64,000 bases of DNA from Muricea muricata (taxonomy: Eukaryota; Cnidaria; Anthozoa; Malacalcyonacea; Plexauridae): positions 13,000,383 through 13,064,382 of the forward strand of contig OY979725.1 of the NCBI GenBank assembly GCA_963855995.1. The letters run 5' to 3'. The notes beneath the pieces are model-generated. The model saw only the letters and a list, made by a program, of their open reading frames with translations, ran no database searches and was not told where the DNA came from. A program made the translations under genes and the position numbers. Below are positions 26,494 through 38,300 of the stretch, in pieces (position 1 is the first letter of the stretch; every line of letters starts with the position of its first letter).

Positions 26494-28550
26494 ATGGGAA
26501 ACATGGTACAGCTAGTGCAAATTATTGAACTCGTTGCTGTTGGAGTAATTTTCTTCTTTGGCATAATATGTAACTGCATCGTTATTCGCAGTATCTGTCT
26601 GTCACGGAGCATGCGAACATCGATCTTGTACAACATAAAGAATGACTGTACAAATCTGCTCGTCATGAACCTAGCCATAACAGATCTCCTTGTTCTACTC
26701 GTGAGCGTCCCGATGGATATAGTGCCGGAACATCTTTCGTGGCCTTACGGCATCTTTGTTTGCAAAGTTTTTTCACCGATTCAAGATATATGTTTAACGG
26801 CGTCGACTCTCACATTCAGTGCCATTGCGGTCGAACGTTATTTGGTTTCCAAGGGGACGGCACACCAGGGACTCCGTAATGCGAAATTGGTAAGAAAAAT
26901 AAATCTCGACTTAATTATACTAGATAGCTCTATCAGGACAACAAGAGTTGCAATTGACGTCATGGTGTGGCAGTGCGACGCGGATGTTGGTAAGAAATGT
27001 CAAAGGAAGGAAATGGTTATTTTCTTTAGGTCATGTTTGCTCCGGTATTCTCGTCCTAACCTAATGGAAAATACATTTTAAACGCTGGAGAACAGTCTAG
27101 GTTAGCCTCTAGAAAGTAATCAGAACAACTGCTCTAAGTACACAGAAAGAAGTGAAACAGAAAGAATGGAAAATGAATCTATATGAATAGATATAACATA
27201 TGAATAAACTAAACCTATGTTGAATTTTCGAAAATGCCGCACAACTTAGTTTTTTTTCGCTTTCCCAAACACAACCTTGGCCAAAATGTGCGTTGGCACA
27301 TGCTCCAGTATACGTCATATCCCTTTTCTCCGAAAATGGCCAAGTAAATCGTATTACATACACGCACAAACTAATGGCTGCTTTCCAGTTTTATACTCGC
27401 GTGCACGCACGTATAAGTTGAAACCCTTCTAAGTATTTTGCATTTAACAAATAGAATTACTAAATTACACTGGCTCTTACCGAATGCTGAATTCTCTCCA
27501 TCAAAACATTTGTTTATTTCAAATGCAATATTGAAATTGATTTTGAATTTTACGTGCGTGTATACGTACGTGTGAAAAACACTTAAAACGAAAACAGCCT
27601 TGTTAAGGTCGCAATTATGAGGCAGTTATGATGGTCAGTAACGAGTGACGATGAAATGCGACGATTCTGGATAAAGCAGAACAAAAAAGATTATTATTAT
27701 CATTAACCTCATATTTACTCAGGATATCCACACAATCGAAGTGTTTTTCATTGGGGTCTTGCATGATAGTGACTTGTATTGTCATTCTAACGACTTTCAA
27801 AACCATCTCGTCTATAAACTGGTCAGACGACAACATAAAATAGACCACAACATTGAGAGCGGGCAAGTCATTTATTTCTTATTTCTGGCAGTATCACATG
27901 CATGTCGAGCATCAAGATCTGTGCCTAGGATTGTAAATATACGTTTTATTATATTTTTCTACACATTCTAGATTATCGCTGGCATATGGATCACATCGTG
28001 GCTCACAATGGGCCTACCTATGGCAATCTACAAAGAACTCATTACAGACGACCACAGGATCGAATGCGATGTCGTCTGGCCAAACAAATATGTCGCAAAT
28101 CTCTTCTTGTTTTATATGATCGTACTGGTCGGCGCATGCGCACTCACCGGCCTAATTGCATACTGTAAAATCAGACGGAACCTCGCTAGAGTTCAACAAC
28201 TCTGCGAAAATCAACAACCAGACATGAACGTCGATCAAAAGAGCTTGGACTCACTGGCCGAACAAGTTTTGCAGATTTCAAATCTCATTTGCATTCTGAC
28301 GACCGTGTTTGTCTTTTGCACTTTTCCATTTCCGTTATTCGTGGTGCTACTTGAATCCGGAGTTCTCGTAAACTATCGGTATAACTATGTCGTATACCTG
28401 GCCACATCGTGTTTGCTCTATGGGAACTCTCTCGCTAACCCGCTCTTGTTAATGTTCATGAGCAGAGACGCTCGTATTGCGCTCGTCGATTACAGATCAC
28501 CTGCTCGACGCATTGACGCCGCAGAACATATAGGGATGGAGGACGTTTAG
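26494..28550 (+). CDS. Rhodopsin-class GPCR, peptide-receptor-like (2 exons)
   Basis: Seven-transmembrane receptor, ligand unknown. Exons 26494-26889 and 27972-28550 join in phase 0 to give 324 aa. The first ATG is at 26494 (MGNMVQ). A TTGCAG just upstream looks like a splice acceptor, so the real 5' end may lie farther up. TM1 ends GIICNCIVIRS and TM2 has NLAITDLL (Asp 2.50). TM3 has the disulphide Cys in WPYGIFVCKVF and the E/DRY variant VERYLV. The intron cuts at the start of TM4 (IIAGIWITSWL). The ECL2 partner Cys is in RIECDVVW. TM5 is FLFYMIVLVGACALTG, TM6 has FCTFPFP instead of CWxP, and TM7 has GNSLANPLLLMFM, so the NPxxY tyrosine is lost. Overall it looks like a neuropeptide-type receptor; no closer assignment is possible. 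Confidence 0.85.
27374..27600. repeat. Weak inverted repeat in GPCR intron
   Basis: Both ends carry GGCTG(C/T)TTTC..GTTTTA followed inward by a CGTGCACGCACGTA-like alternating purine-pyrimidine stretch, in inverted order. Possibly a decayed MITE. Confidence 0.35.
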
Positions 28551-28715
28551 GAATATTGCAGGACGTTTATGAGCGTTGAAGGATGTTTCGGAACGTTGAA
28601 GGATGTTTAGGAACGTTGAAGGATGTTTAGGAATGTTGGAGGAAGTTCAGGAACATTGAAGATAGTTTAGAAAGCTCGGAGATGTTCAGGAACATTGGAG
28701 AATATCTCACGGAAA
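28545..28715 (+). repeat. Minisatellite starting at the GPCR stop codon
   Basis: About eight units of 20-22 bp with the core GGACGTTTAGGAACGTTGAA. It begins inside the last codons of the GPCR frame (GAGGACGTTTAG), so the stop codon is part of the first unit. Confidence 0.85.
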
Positions 28716-29298
28716 CTTAATGTAATAACGGTATTTACAATACACTTATTTAAATTAACGGTACTTACAATACACTTATTGTTATTTCATTGGTTCAGAA
28801 TGCAAAGCGAATTGGTGCATGGCATCTTGTCCTTTGAGGGTACATTGCAAAAACGATCACTTGCTCAGCCTTGCACGTGCTGCCTAGCTACACCATTGTA
28901 AAGCAATGGTTTAGTGCTCTTCCCGACAAAGCATCGTGGAATGCCATGTGCTATTAACTTCGCCATTGCAGTTTTGGACCAGTACTAACGTTCGAGCCAA
29001 TAGCAACGAAGGTTTACGACCTAGAAAACTAGCATTAGAGACCTTATACTGAACTGAAAGGATGGATGTCAGATACAATTGTTTTATTGTTTATATTTTA
29101 GATACATATGTAAATATAAACGGTATAGACACTTCTGGAGTTTGCTCGACAGCACAGCAACCATTGAAATGGAGACGGACAGTGTAATTTATAGTAGACG
29201 AGTAGTTTTAGATTGCTTGCAAGTGTCTATAGGCAGCCATTTTTTGTATTCATTGTCACTTATTACGTTATCATGACAAGCTAAGTGTGCACTCGTCG
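28716..29298. other. Tail-to-tail spacer GPCR/alpha2-delta
   Basis: Non-coding. There is a short direct repeat AACGGTATTTACAATACACTTATT at 28727-28780 (two copies). No other feature seen. Confidence 0.4.
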
Positions 29299-29304
29299 TT
29301 TATT
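29299..29304 (-). terminator. Poly(A) signal of the alpha2-delta gene
   Basis: AATAAA on the minus strand, 20 nt beyond the stop codon (29325-29327). Confidence 0.5.
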
Positions 29305-29324
29305 GGGACCGGTGTCGGCCCAGG

Positions 29325-32300
29325 TTATAAAATATTTACCCACAATGCTATTAAACTCGCGAGAACCAGCAGCCTTGAAGCTGCCCGGCTGGCGCACAAG
29401 TTGTATGTGCATTTCAAGTCAATATCTCTCAGTTTTGGACAGGTCTGTTCGCTTGCATCACAAGGGGCGGGGTCGATATGTTTGCAAGTTCCATTCACTA
29501 TCCGGTAGGCTCCAGCATCAAACACCTGGTTGCTAATGCGACAGTTGAAGTTATAAAAATAAGACTGACGATATCGTGTCCAGTTTTCGATAACAAGGAG
29601 GAAAAGGTTCGTTCTAGGTAAAGGCGTGAAAAAATAGTTGCCACTCGTGCAAGGACCCGACGAATTGCCAGTATAGAAGTCTTTCTCTAAATAAAAATAA
29701 CGTCTTTTAGCAAAGGCGATAGGTTTTTTACGATGAAAACAATTGGTTAAAGATTGCTTGTTTAGTTAAATGCACGATTCTTGCACGAGGCAAGTCAAGG
29801 GCCTGATTGAGACCAATAAAAATATAAGACTATTGAACTTATTAGAGTTCACTTAGAGTTTGTAGGCGATAAATGGTTGTTTTCAACATTTGGAGTATTG
29901 TTAATGATAAAAGTGAACTGCTATTTAAAGTGACAAACAATTGCTACCTTTAGTGGCCGTGTAGCCAATTACGTCTTGAATGCAACCATATTCATTTTGA
30001 AATGGAGGAATGGGTCCTCTGTTACGATAATATTCGTCCTCCTCTTCTGGCGTCTGAATGATTCCTTCTAGCGTCACCTACCATCAGAAAACATATCATA
30101 AATCCTTGGTCTGATGAACTCTTACACGCACCAGATTAATTTGTTTTGAAGAGAAGAGAATTTTGGGTGGATGCGATACCTTATTCCTGAAGAATAAAGA
30201 ACGTCATCTCCGATGACGTTCAATAGAACGCAAGTCTAAATTATGTTATGTCAAAATGTTACCTACCTACACCTTCTCGACAATATCACTCCAGCTCTGT
30301 ATTAAGCATAACTAATCTCTTCTTTTGTAATGTCTGTACTCAGCTTTTCTACAATTCATTTCAATACACCTCCTAGCCAACCTCGCCTTCTCTACAATAC
30401 CTTCTTCCACTTCGCATCTTCTACTCATCAGCTCTGACTACCTTTACTTCGTTGCTTTGTACCACACGGTCTTCTAAGCTCAATTCACAGAGGTACTTTC
30501 TTGATTGCCTCTCATCTCATATCCATATCAATTCAGTCTTGTGCTCAGTATTCACTACATCGCATCTTATCTTATTGCCTTAAAGCTACAAGCTTGCGGG
30601 GTCGTTCATTTAGGTTAATATTAAGTATACTACAAAATAACTCACATACATGGAAAGCACAAGGTCACATCCACTCGACGTATTCTAGGAATATACTGTT
30701 CTGTAACCTTTCTTTATTAAGCAGCCAAAATGGTATGCGCATCCTAGGCAATCGTCTATAGAGGAGACTTCAACGTGGTTGTGAAAGATTGGTTCATGAT
30801 TGGTTCAGAAGGTACTACACTGTAACGTAACCTCTCAAGGACATAGAATCGCAGTAACAACCACAACTTAAGCGCTATTGTCTTTTTTGTCTTGAACTGA
30901 CATAATCCCCTGGAAATACACTGTGGTAATGGCACTGAAGCCCTGACACCATTCACAACATACTCTAAAGTGACCCATCATGTTGAAAGACTCGGCGACA
31001 GTTTCAATCCACTTAAATCGCCAATAACAACTAGGTTTTGTGAAAAAACTGATTGGTATTGGTGAGTATAACTAGAGTGAAAAATACCCAATTCTGCGTC
31101 TTGTCTCCGCTTTCTCCAATGCAACCAGACAAAGCGAACGCATAACTTGTCAATGGTGGAAGCAGAATCCAATGTAATTTACGGCCCACCTTGCTATTCA
31201 AAATGTTTCTCCAAAGCAAAAAATTCTTAATTTATAACTACAAAGATCACTTTGTTGAGTTTCTATATTAGTGGAAACCAAAAACGTCGGAAAATAGGTC
31301 CCAGACCGTTCCCTAACCCTCTTCACAAAAGCAAACAACGAAAAAATCGGGGGGGAGGGGACCATCCTCTCTGGCGCCAGGTCATTAACCTGATCATACC
31401 TATGATCTGAAGATTGTGTTACTATCGAAGATGATCGACCGAAACACTATTGCGACATCATTACAATAAAATCTAAACCTACCTTAGGAAAATACGGCGA
31501 CACACTACAGATTCCTTGGTAATCCAAGTGTCGAGTCTGTTTGAATGCGTTCATCTCGAGTACAAGCTGTTTCATGATGTCACCTTCCTTTCGCCCCAGG
31601 GACACCCTCTGATACTCTCGTTCGTCTGTTATATTCGCCTCCAGAAAGTCTGGATCTGTAACTAAATTCGCCGCACTGTCAACAAGGTAACATCTAAATA
31701 AAAAACATGTGGAGCGTTTAAATAAAAGCAAGAGAGATTACAGACTTAATGAAAGTCAGTAAGGTTTAAACCCTAAATCTGGCCCAAATTAAAGTTAATC
31801 CGGCCGGATTTAGGGTTATTCCGGTCGGATTTCGGGCTAATCCAGCCAGAATTAAGGTTTATCCGGCCGTATTTAGAATTAAATCCGACCGGATTAACCC
31901 TAAGTCGGGCCGGATTTAACCCTAAAACGGACCGGACTAACCCTAAATCCCACCGGATTTAACCCTAAATCCGACCTGATTAACCCTAAATCCGACCGGA
32001 TTAACCCCTAAATCACCCCGGATTTAACCCTAAATCAAACCGGATTAACCCTAAATCCGACCGGATTAACCCTAAATCCAACCGGATTAACCCCTAAACC
32101 CCACCGGATTTAACCCTAAATCCGACCGGATTACCCCTAAATCCCACCGGATTACCCCTAAATCCAAGGGGATTAACCCTAAATCCCACCGGATTTAACC
32201 CTAAATCCGACTGGATTAACAATAAATCCAAGGGGATTAACCGTAAATCCGACCGGATTTAGGGTTAATCCGGTCGGAGTTAGGGTTAAATCCGGTCGGA

Positions 32301-35300
32301 TTTAGCCCTAAATCCCACCGGATTTAACCCTAAATCCAACCGGATTAACCCTAAATCCGACCGGATTAACCCCTAAATCCAAGGAAATTAACCCTAAATC
32401 CCACCGGATTATTCCTAAATCCAACCGGATTACCCATAAATCCGGCCGGATTTAACACTAAATCCGAGGGGATTAACCCTAAATCCTGCCGAATTAACCC
32501 TAAATCCGAGCGGATTAAGCCTAAATCTGCCCGGATTTAACCCTAAATCCGACTGGATTAACAATAAATCCAAGGGGATTAACCGTAAATCCGAGAGGAT
32601 TTAGGGTTAATCCGGTCGGATTCAGGGTTAAATCGGGTCGGATTTAGGGTTAATCCGGTCGGATTTGGCCTGCTAAATCGGACTGCTAAATCCGACCGGA
32701 TTAACCCTAAATCCGACCGGATTAACCCCTAAATCCCACCAGATTTAACCCTAAATCCGGCCGGATTTAACACTAAATCCGAGGGGATTAAGCCTAAATC
32801 CGGCCGGATTTAACCCTAAATCCGGCCGGATTTAACCCTAAATCCGACTGGATTAACAATAAATCCAAGGGGATTAACCGTAAATCCGACCGGATTTAGG
32901 GTTAATCCGGTCGGATTTAGGGTTAAATCCGGTCGGATTTAGCCCTAAATCCCACCGGATTTAACCCTAAATCCGACAGGATTAACCCTAAATCCGGCCG
33001 GATTTAACACTAAATCCAGGTGGATTAACCCTAAATCCCGCCGGATTTAACCCTAAATCCGACTGGATTAAGCCTAAATCCAACCGGATTTAAGGTTAAT
33101 CCGGTCGGATTTAGGGTTAATCCGGTAGGATTTAGCCCTAAATCCGACTGCATTATCCCTAAATCCGACCGGATTTAACCCTAAATCCCACCGGATTTAA
33201 CCCTAAATCCGACCGGATTACCCCTAAATCCCACCGGATTACCCCTAAATCCAAGGGGATTAACCCTAAATCCCACCGGATTTAAGCCTTACTCCGACCG
33301 GATTAACCCTAAATCCGGCCGGATTTAACACTAAATCCGAGGAGATTAACCATAAATCCCGCCGGATTAACCCTAAATCCGACTCGATTAACCCTAAATC
33401 CGACCGGATTAACCCCTGAATCCGACCGGATTTAACCCTAAATCCTGCCGGATTAATCCTAAATCCGAGCGGATTAAGCCTAAATCTGCCCGGATTTAAC
33501 CCTAAATCCGACCGGATTTAACCCTAAATCCGACCGGATTAACCTTAAATCCAATCGGATTAACCCCTAAATCCCACCGGATTTAACACTAAATCCAGGT
33601 GGATTAACTCTAAATCCCGCCGGATTTAACCCTAAATCCGACTGGATTAAGCCTAAATCCGACCGGATTTAACCCTAAATCCGACCGGATTTAACCCTAA
33701 ATCCGACCGGATTTAACCCTAAATCCGACAGGATTTAACCCTAAATCCGACCGAATTAAGCCTAAATCCGATCGGATTAACCCCTAAATCCCACCGGATT
33801 TAACCCTAAATCCGACCGGATTAACCCTAAATCCGGCCGGAGTTAACACTAAATCCAGGTGGATTAACACTAAATCCCGCCGGATTTAACCCTAAATCCA
33901 ACTGGATTAAGCCTAAATCACACCGGATTTAAGGTTAATCCGGTCGGATTTAGGGTTAATCCGGTAGGATTTAGCCGATAATCCGACCGGATTAACCCTA
34001 AATCCGACCGGATTTAACCTTAAATCCCACCGGATTTAACCCTAAATCCGACCGGATTACCCCTAAATCCCACCCGATTACCCCTAAATCCAAGGGGATT
34101 AACTTTAAATCCCACCGGATTTAACCCTAAATCCGGCCGGATTTAACACTAAATCCGAGGGGATTAACCCTAAATCCCGCCGGATTTAACCCTAAATCCG
34201 ACTGGATTAACAATAAATCCAAGGGGAATAACCGTAAATCCGACCGGATTTAGGGTTAATCCGGTCGGATTTAGGGTCAAATCCGGTCGGATTTAGCTCT
34301 AAATCCCACCGGATTTAACCCTAAATCCGAGCGGATTAAGCCTAAATCTGCCCGGATTTAACCTTAAATCCGACTGGATTAACAATAAATCCAAGCGGAT
34401 TAACCGTAAATCAGACAGGATTTATGATTAATCCGGTCGGATTCAGGGTTAAATCCGGTCGGATTGAGGGTTAATCCGGTCGGATTTAGCCCTAAATCCG
34501 ACCGGATTAACCCTAAATCCGACCGGATTAACCCCTAAATACCACCAGATTTAACCCTAAATCCGGCCCGATTTAAAACTAAATCCGAGGGGATTAACCC
34601 TAAATCCCGCCGGATTAACCCTAAATCCGAGGGGATTAAGCCTAAATCCCACCGGATTATTGCTAAATCCCACCGGGTTTAACCCTAAATCCGACCAGAT
34701 TAACCCTAAATCCGACCGGATTAACCCCTAAATCCAAGGGGATTAACCCTAAATCCCACCGGATTATTCCTAAATCCCACCGGGTTACCCATAAATCCGG
34801 CCGGATTTAACACTAAATCCGAGGGGATTAACCCTAAATCCTGCCGGATTAACCCTAAATGCGAGCGGATTAAGCCTAAATCTGGCCGGATTTAACCCTA
34901 AATCCGACTGGATTAACAATAAATCCAAGGGGATTAACCGTAAATCCGACAGGATTTAGGGTTAATCCGGTCGGATTTAGCCCTAAATCTGACCGGATTA
35001 ACCCTAAATCCGACCGGATTAACCCCTAAATCCCACCGGATTTAACCCTAAATCCGGCCGGATTTAACACTAAATCCGAGGGGATTAACCCTAAATCCCG
35101 CCGGATTAACCCTAAATCGGACCGGATTAACCCTAAATCCGACTGGACTAACCCCTAAATCCCACCGGATTTAACCCTAAATCCGACCGGATTTAACCCT
35201 AAATCCGACCGGATTTAACCCTAAATCCGACCGGATTTAACCCTAAATCCGACCGGATTTAACCCTAAATCCGACCGGATTAACCCTAAATCCCATCGGA

Positions 35301-38300
35301 TTAACCCCTAAATCCCACCGGATTTAACCCTAAATCCGACCGGATTTAACCCTAAATCCGCCCGGATTTAACCCTAAATCGGACCGGATTAACCCTAAAT
35401 CCGACCGGACTAACCCCTAAATCCCACCGGATTTAACCCTAAATCCGACCGGATTAACCCTAAATCCCACCGGATTTAACCCTAAATCCGACCGGATTAA
35501 CCCTAAATCCGACCGGATTTAACACTAAATCCAGGTGGATTAACCCTAAATCCGACCCGATTTAACCCTAAATCCGACTGGATTAAGCCTAAATCCAACC
35601 GGATTTAAGGTTAATCCGGTCGGATTTAGGGTTAATCCGGTAGGATTTAGCCCTAAATCCGACTGGATTATCCCTAAATCTGACCGGATTTAACCCTAAA
35701 TCCGACCGGATTAACCCCTAAATCCCACCGGATTTAACCCTAAATCCGGCCGGATTTAACACTAAATCCGAGGGGATTAACCCTAAATCCCGCCGGATTA
35801 ACCCTAAATCCGAGGGGATTAAATGGATTTATTGTTAATCCAGTCGGATTTAGGGTTAAATCCGGCCGGATTTAGGCTTAATCCCCTCGGATTTAGAGTT
35901 AATCCGGTCGGATTTAGCCCTAAATCCGACCGGATTTAACCCTAAATCGGACCGGATTAACCCTAAATCCGACCGGATTTAACCCTAAATCCGAGGGGAT
36001 TAAGCCTAAATCCGGCCGGATTTAACACTAAATCCAAGGGGATTAACTCTAAATCCCGCCGGATTAACCCTAAATCCGAGGGGATTAAGCCTAAATCCGG
36101 CCGGATTTAACCATAAATCCGACTGGATTAACAATAAATCTAAAAGGGTTAACCGTAAATCCGACAGGATTTAGGGTTAATCCGGTCGGATTCAGGGTTA
36201 AATCCGGTCGGATTTAGCCCTAAATCCGACCGGATTAACGCTAAATCCGACCGGATTAACCCTAAATCCGACTGGATTAACCCCTAAATCCCACCGGATT
36301 TAACCCTAAATCAGACCGGATTAACCCTAAATCCGACCGGATTAACCCCTAAATCCAAGGGGATTAACCCTAAATCCCACCGGATTATTCCTAAATCCCA
36401 CCGGATTACCCATAAATCCGGCCGGATTTAACACTAAATCCGACCGGATTTAACCCTAAATCCTACCGGATTAACCCTAAATCCGACTGGATTAACCCCT
36501 AAATCCCACCGGATTTAACCCTAAATCAGACCGGATTAACCCTAAATCCGACCGGATTAACCCCTAAATCCAAGGGGATTAACCCTAAATCCCACCGGAT
36601 TATTCCTAAATCCCACCGGATTACCCATAAATCCGGCCGGATTTAACCCTAAATCCTACCGGATTAACCCTAAATCCGACCGGATTAACCCCTAAATCCC
36701 GCCGGATTTAACCCTAAATCCGACCGGATTACCCCTAAATCCCACCGGATTAGCCCTAAATCCAAGGGGATTAACCCTAAATCCGGCCGGACTTAACCCT
36801 AAATCCGACCGGATTAACCCCAAATCCGGCCGGATTTTACCCTAAATCCGACCGGGTTAATCCCAAATTCCACCGGATTTAACCCTAAATCCGACCGGAT
36901 TGACCCTAAATCCGGCCGGATTAACTTTAAATTCGGTCTGATTTAGGGTCAATCTGGCGGGATTTAACCGTAAGTCCGACCGGATTAAGCCAAAATCCGG
37001 CCGGATTAACTTTAAATTCGGCCGGATTTAGGGTTTATCTGGCCAGATTTAGGGTTAATGTGGCCGGATTTAGGGTTAATCTGGTCGGATTTAGGGATAA
37101 TTCGGTCGGATTTAGGGTTAATCCGGTCGGATTTAGGGTTAAATTCGGCCGGATTAACCCTAAATCCCGCCGGATTAACCCTAAATCCCGCCGGATTAAC
37201 CCTAAATCCCGCCGGATTAACTTTAAATTCCGCCGGATTAACACTAAATCCGGCCGGATTAACTTTAAATGCGGCAAGATTAACCATAAATCCGGCCAGA
37301 TTAACTTTAAGTCAGGCCGGATTTAGGGTTAATCTTTCAGTTAAAGTTTTTTTTGGTGTTACTCTCGTCTATACATTTTCACAGGGAAAGCTAAAAATAA
37401 GCCTGGGTCGGTGGGATCTAAACCCTGACCTTTGGAAAGCCAGCCCCATGCTCAGCCAACTGAGCTACGCGGCCTGGTCGGTTTGAGTGAGTATAATTCA
37501 GAATCTAAAACTGTGTTCCTTCCATATCAACATAACATTATAGTGATAGTAAACTCTCGCAGATTTCGCCCCATGCCTTCCCCCATCTCATACCTCGTCT
37601 CACAAGTGTGAACTCCATCAGGACATAAGTAAGTGTTTCCACATGCCTTCTCGTCGCCACTTGCTTTCAATCGTTCATAAATTTCTTTGTGAAAATCTGG
37701 ATACTTAATATCCAATGCGACAACAGCCTCTACATCTCCCGTGCAAGTGCCATCACGACAGTAACGAGACAAACACTCGCTATGACTGAAGAAAATATAC
37801 AATGACTGAACTGGACGAATGCTTTAGAGGCTGAGAAAGGACATGACAGCAATATGTCAACCTACGGTAGCAGAATTTGCGCAATGCAAGTCAAGACTCT
37901 ATTATAGGTTATAAGAGTTCGCACGAAAGACGCAAGTAGAACGCAAGCGGTTACAGAACCTAAACACAATTTGAACTAAGTTCAGGAGAGTTGACTAAGG
38001 TTTGTGGTTAAAAGTTAGGAAGAGTCTCAACTGTCGAGGAATCGATTTGTACAGAGTTTTAAAAAATGACTTACTCCTTGCATCTACAGCCTCCATGTTC
38101 TCCCGTGCAGTCAACATTCGAGTACTCGTTTTGTTCAAACACAGCTTGAGAGATCGTGATCACTTTGCCAATGCCATTCAGGTCCATGTAAGCGTTCGAC
38201 ACAGAAATCTTGGAAGGATTCACGATCGTTCTGTGGTACCACGGACGTCTATATCATAACAGAACCAGATTGACAACTTCATGAAGAAGCCAGCCACACA

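Noticed and set aside
31765..37339. Interstitial telomere array
   Set aside because: CCCTAA occurs once per 20-22 bp unit, never as tandem hexamers.
37012..37486. Open frames encoding repeated NPKS/NPAG/LTLNPAGL peptides on both strands
   Set aside because: They are read-through of the 20-22 bp minisatellite; both strands are open because the unit lacks stops in some phases. No start, splice or family support.
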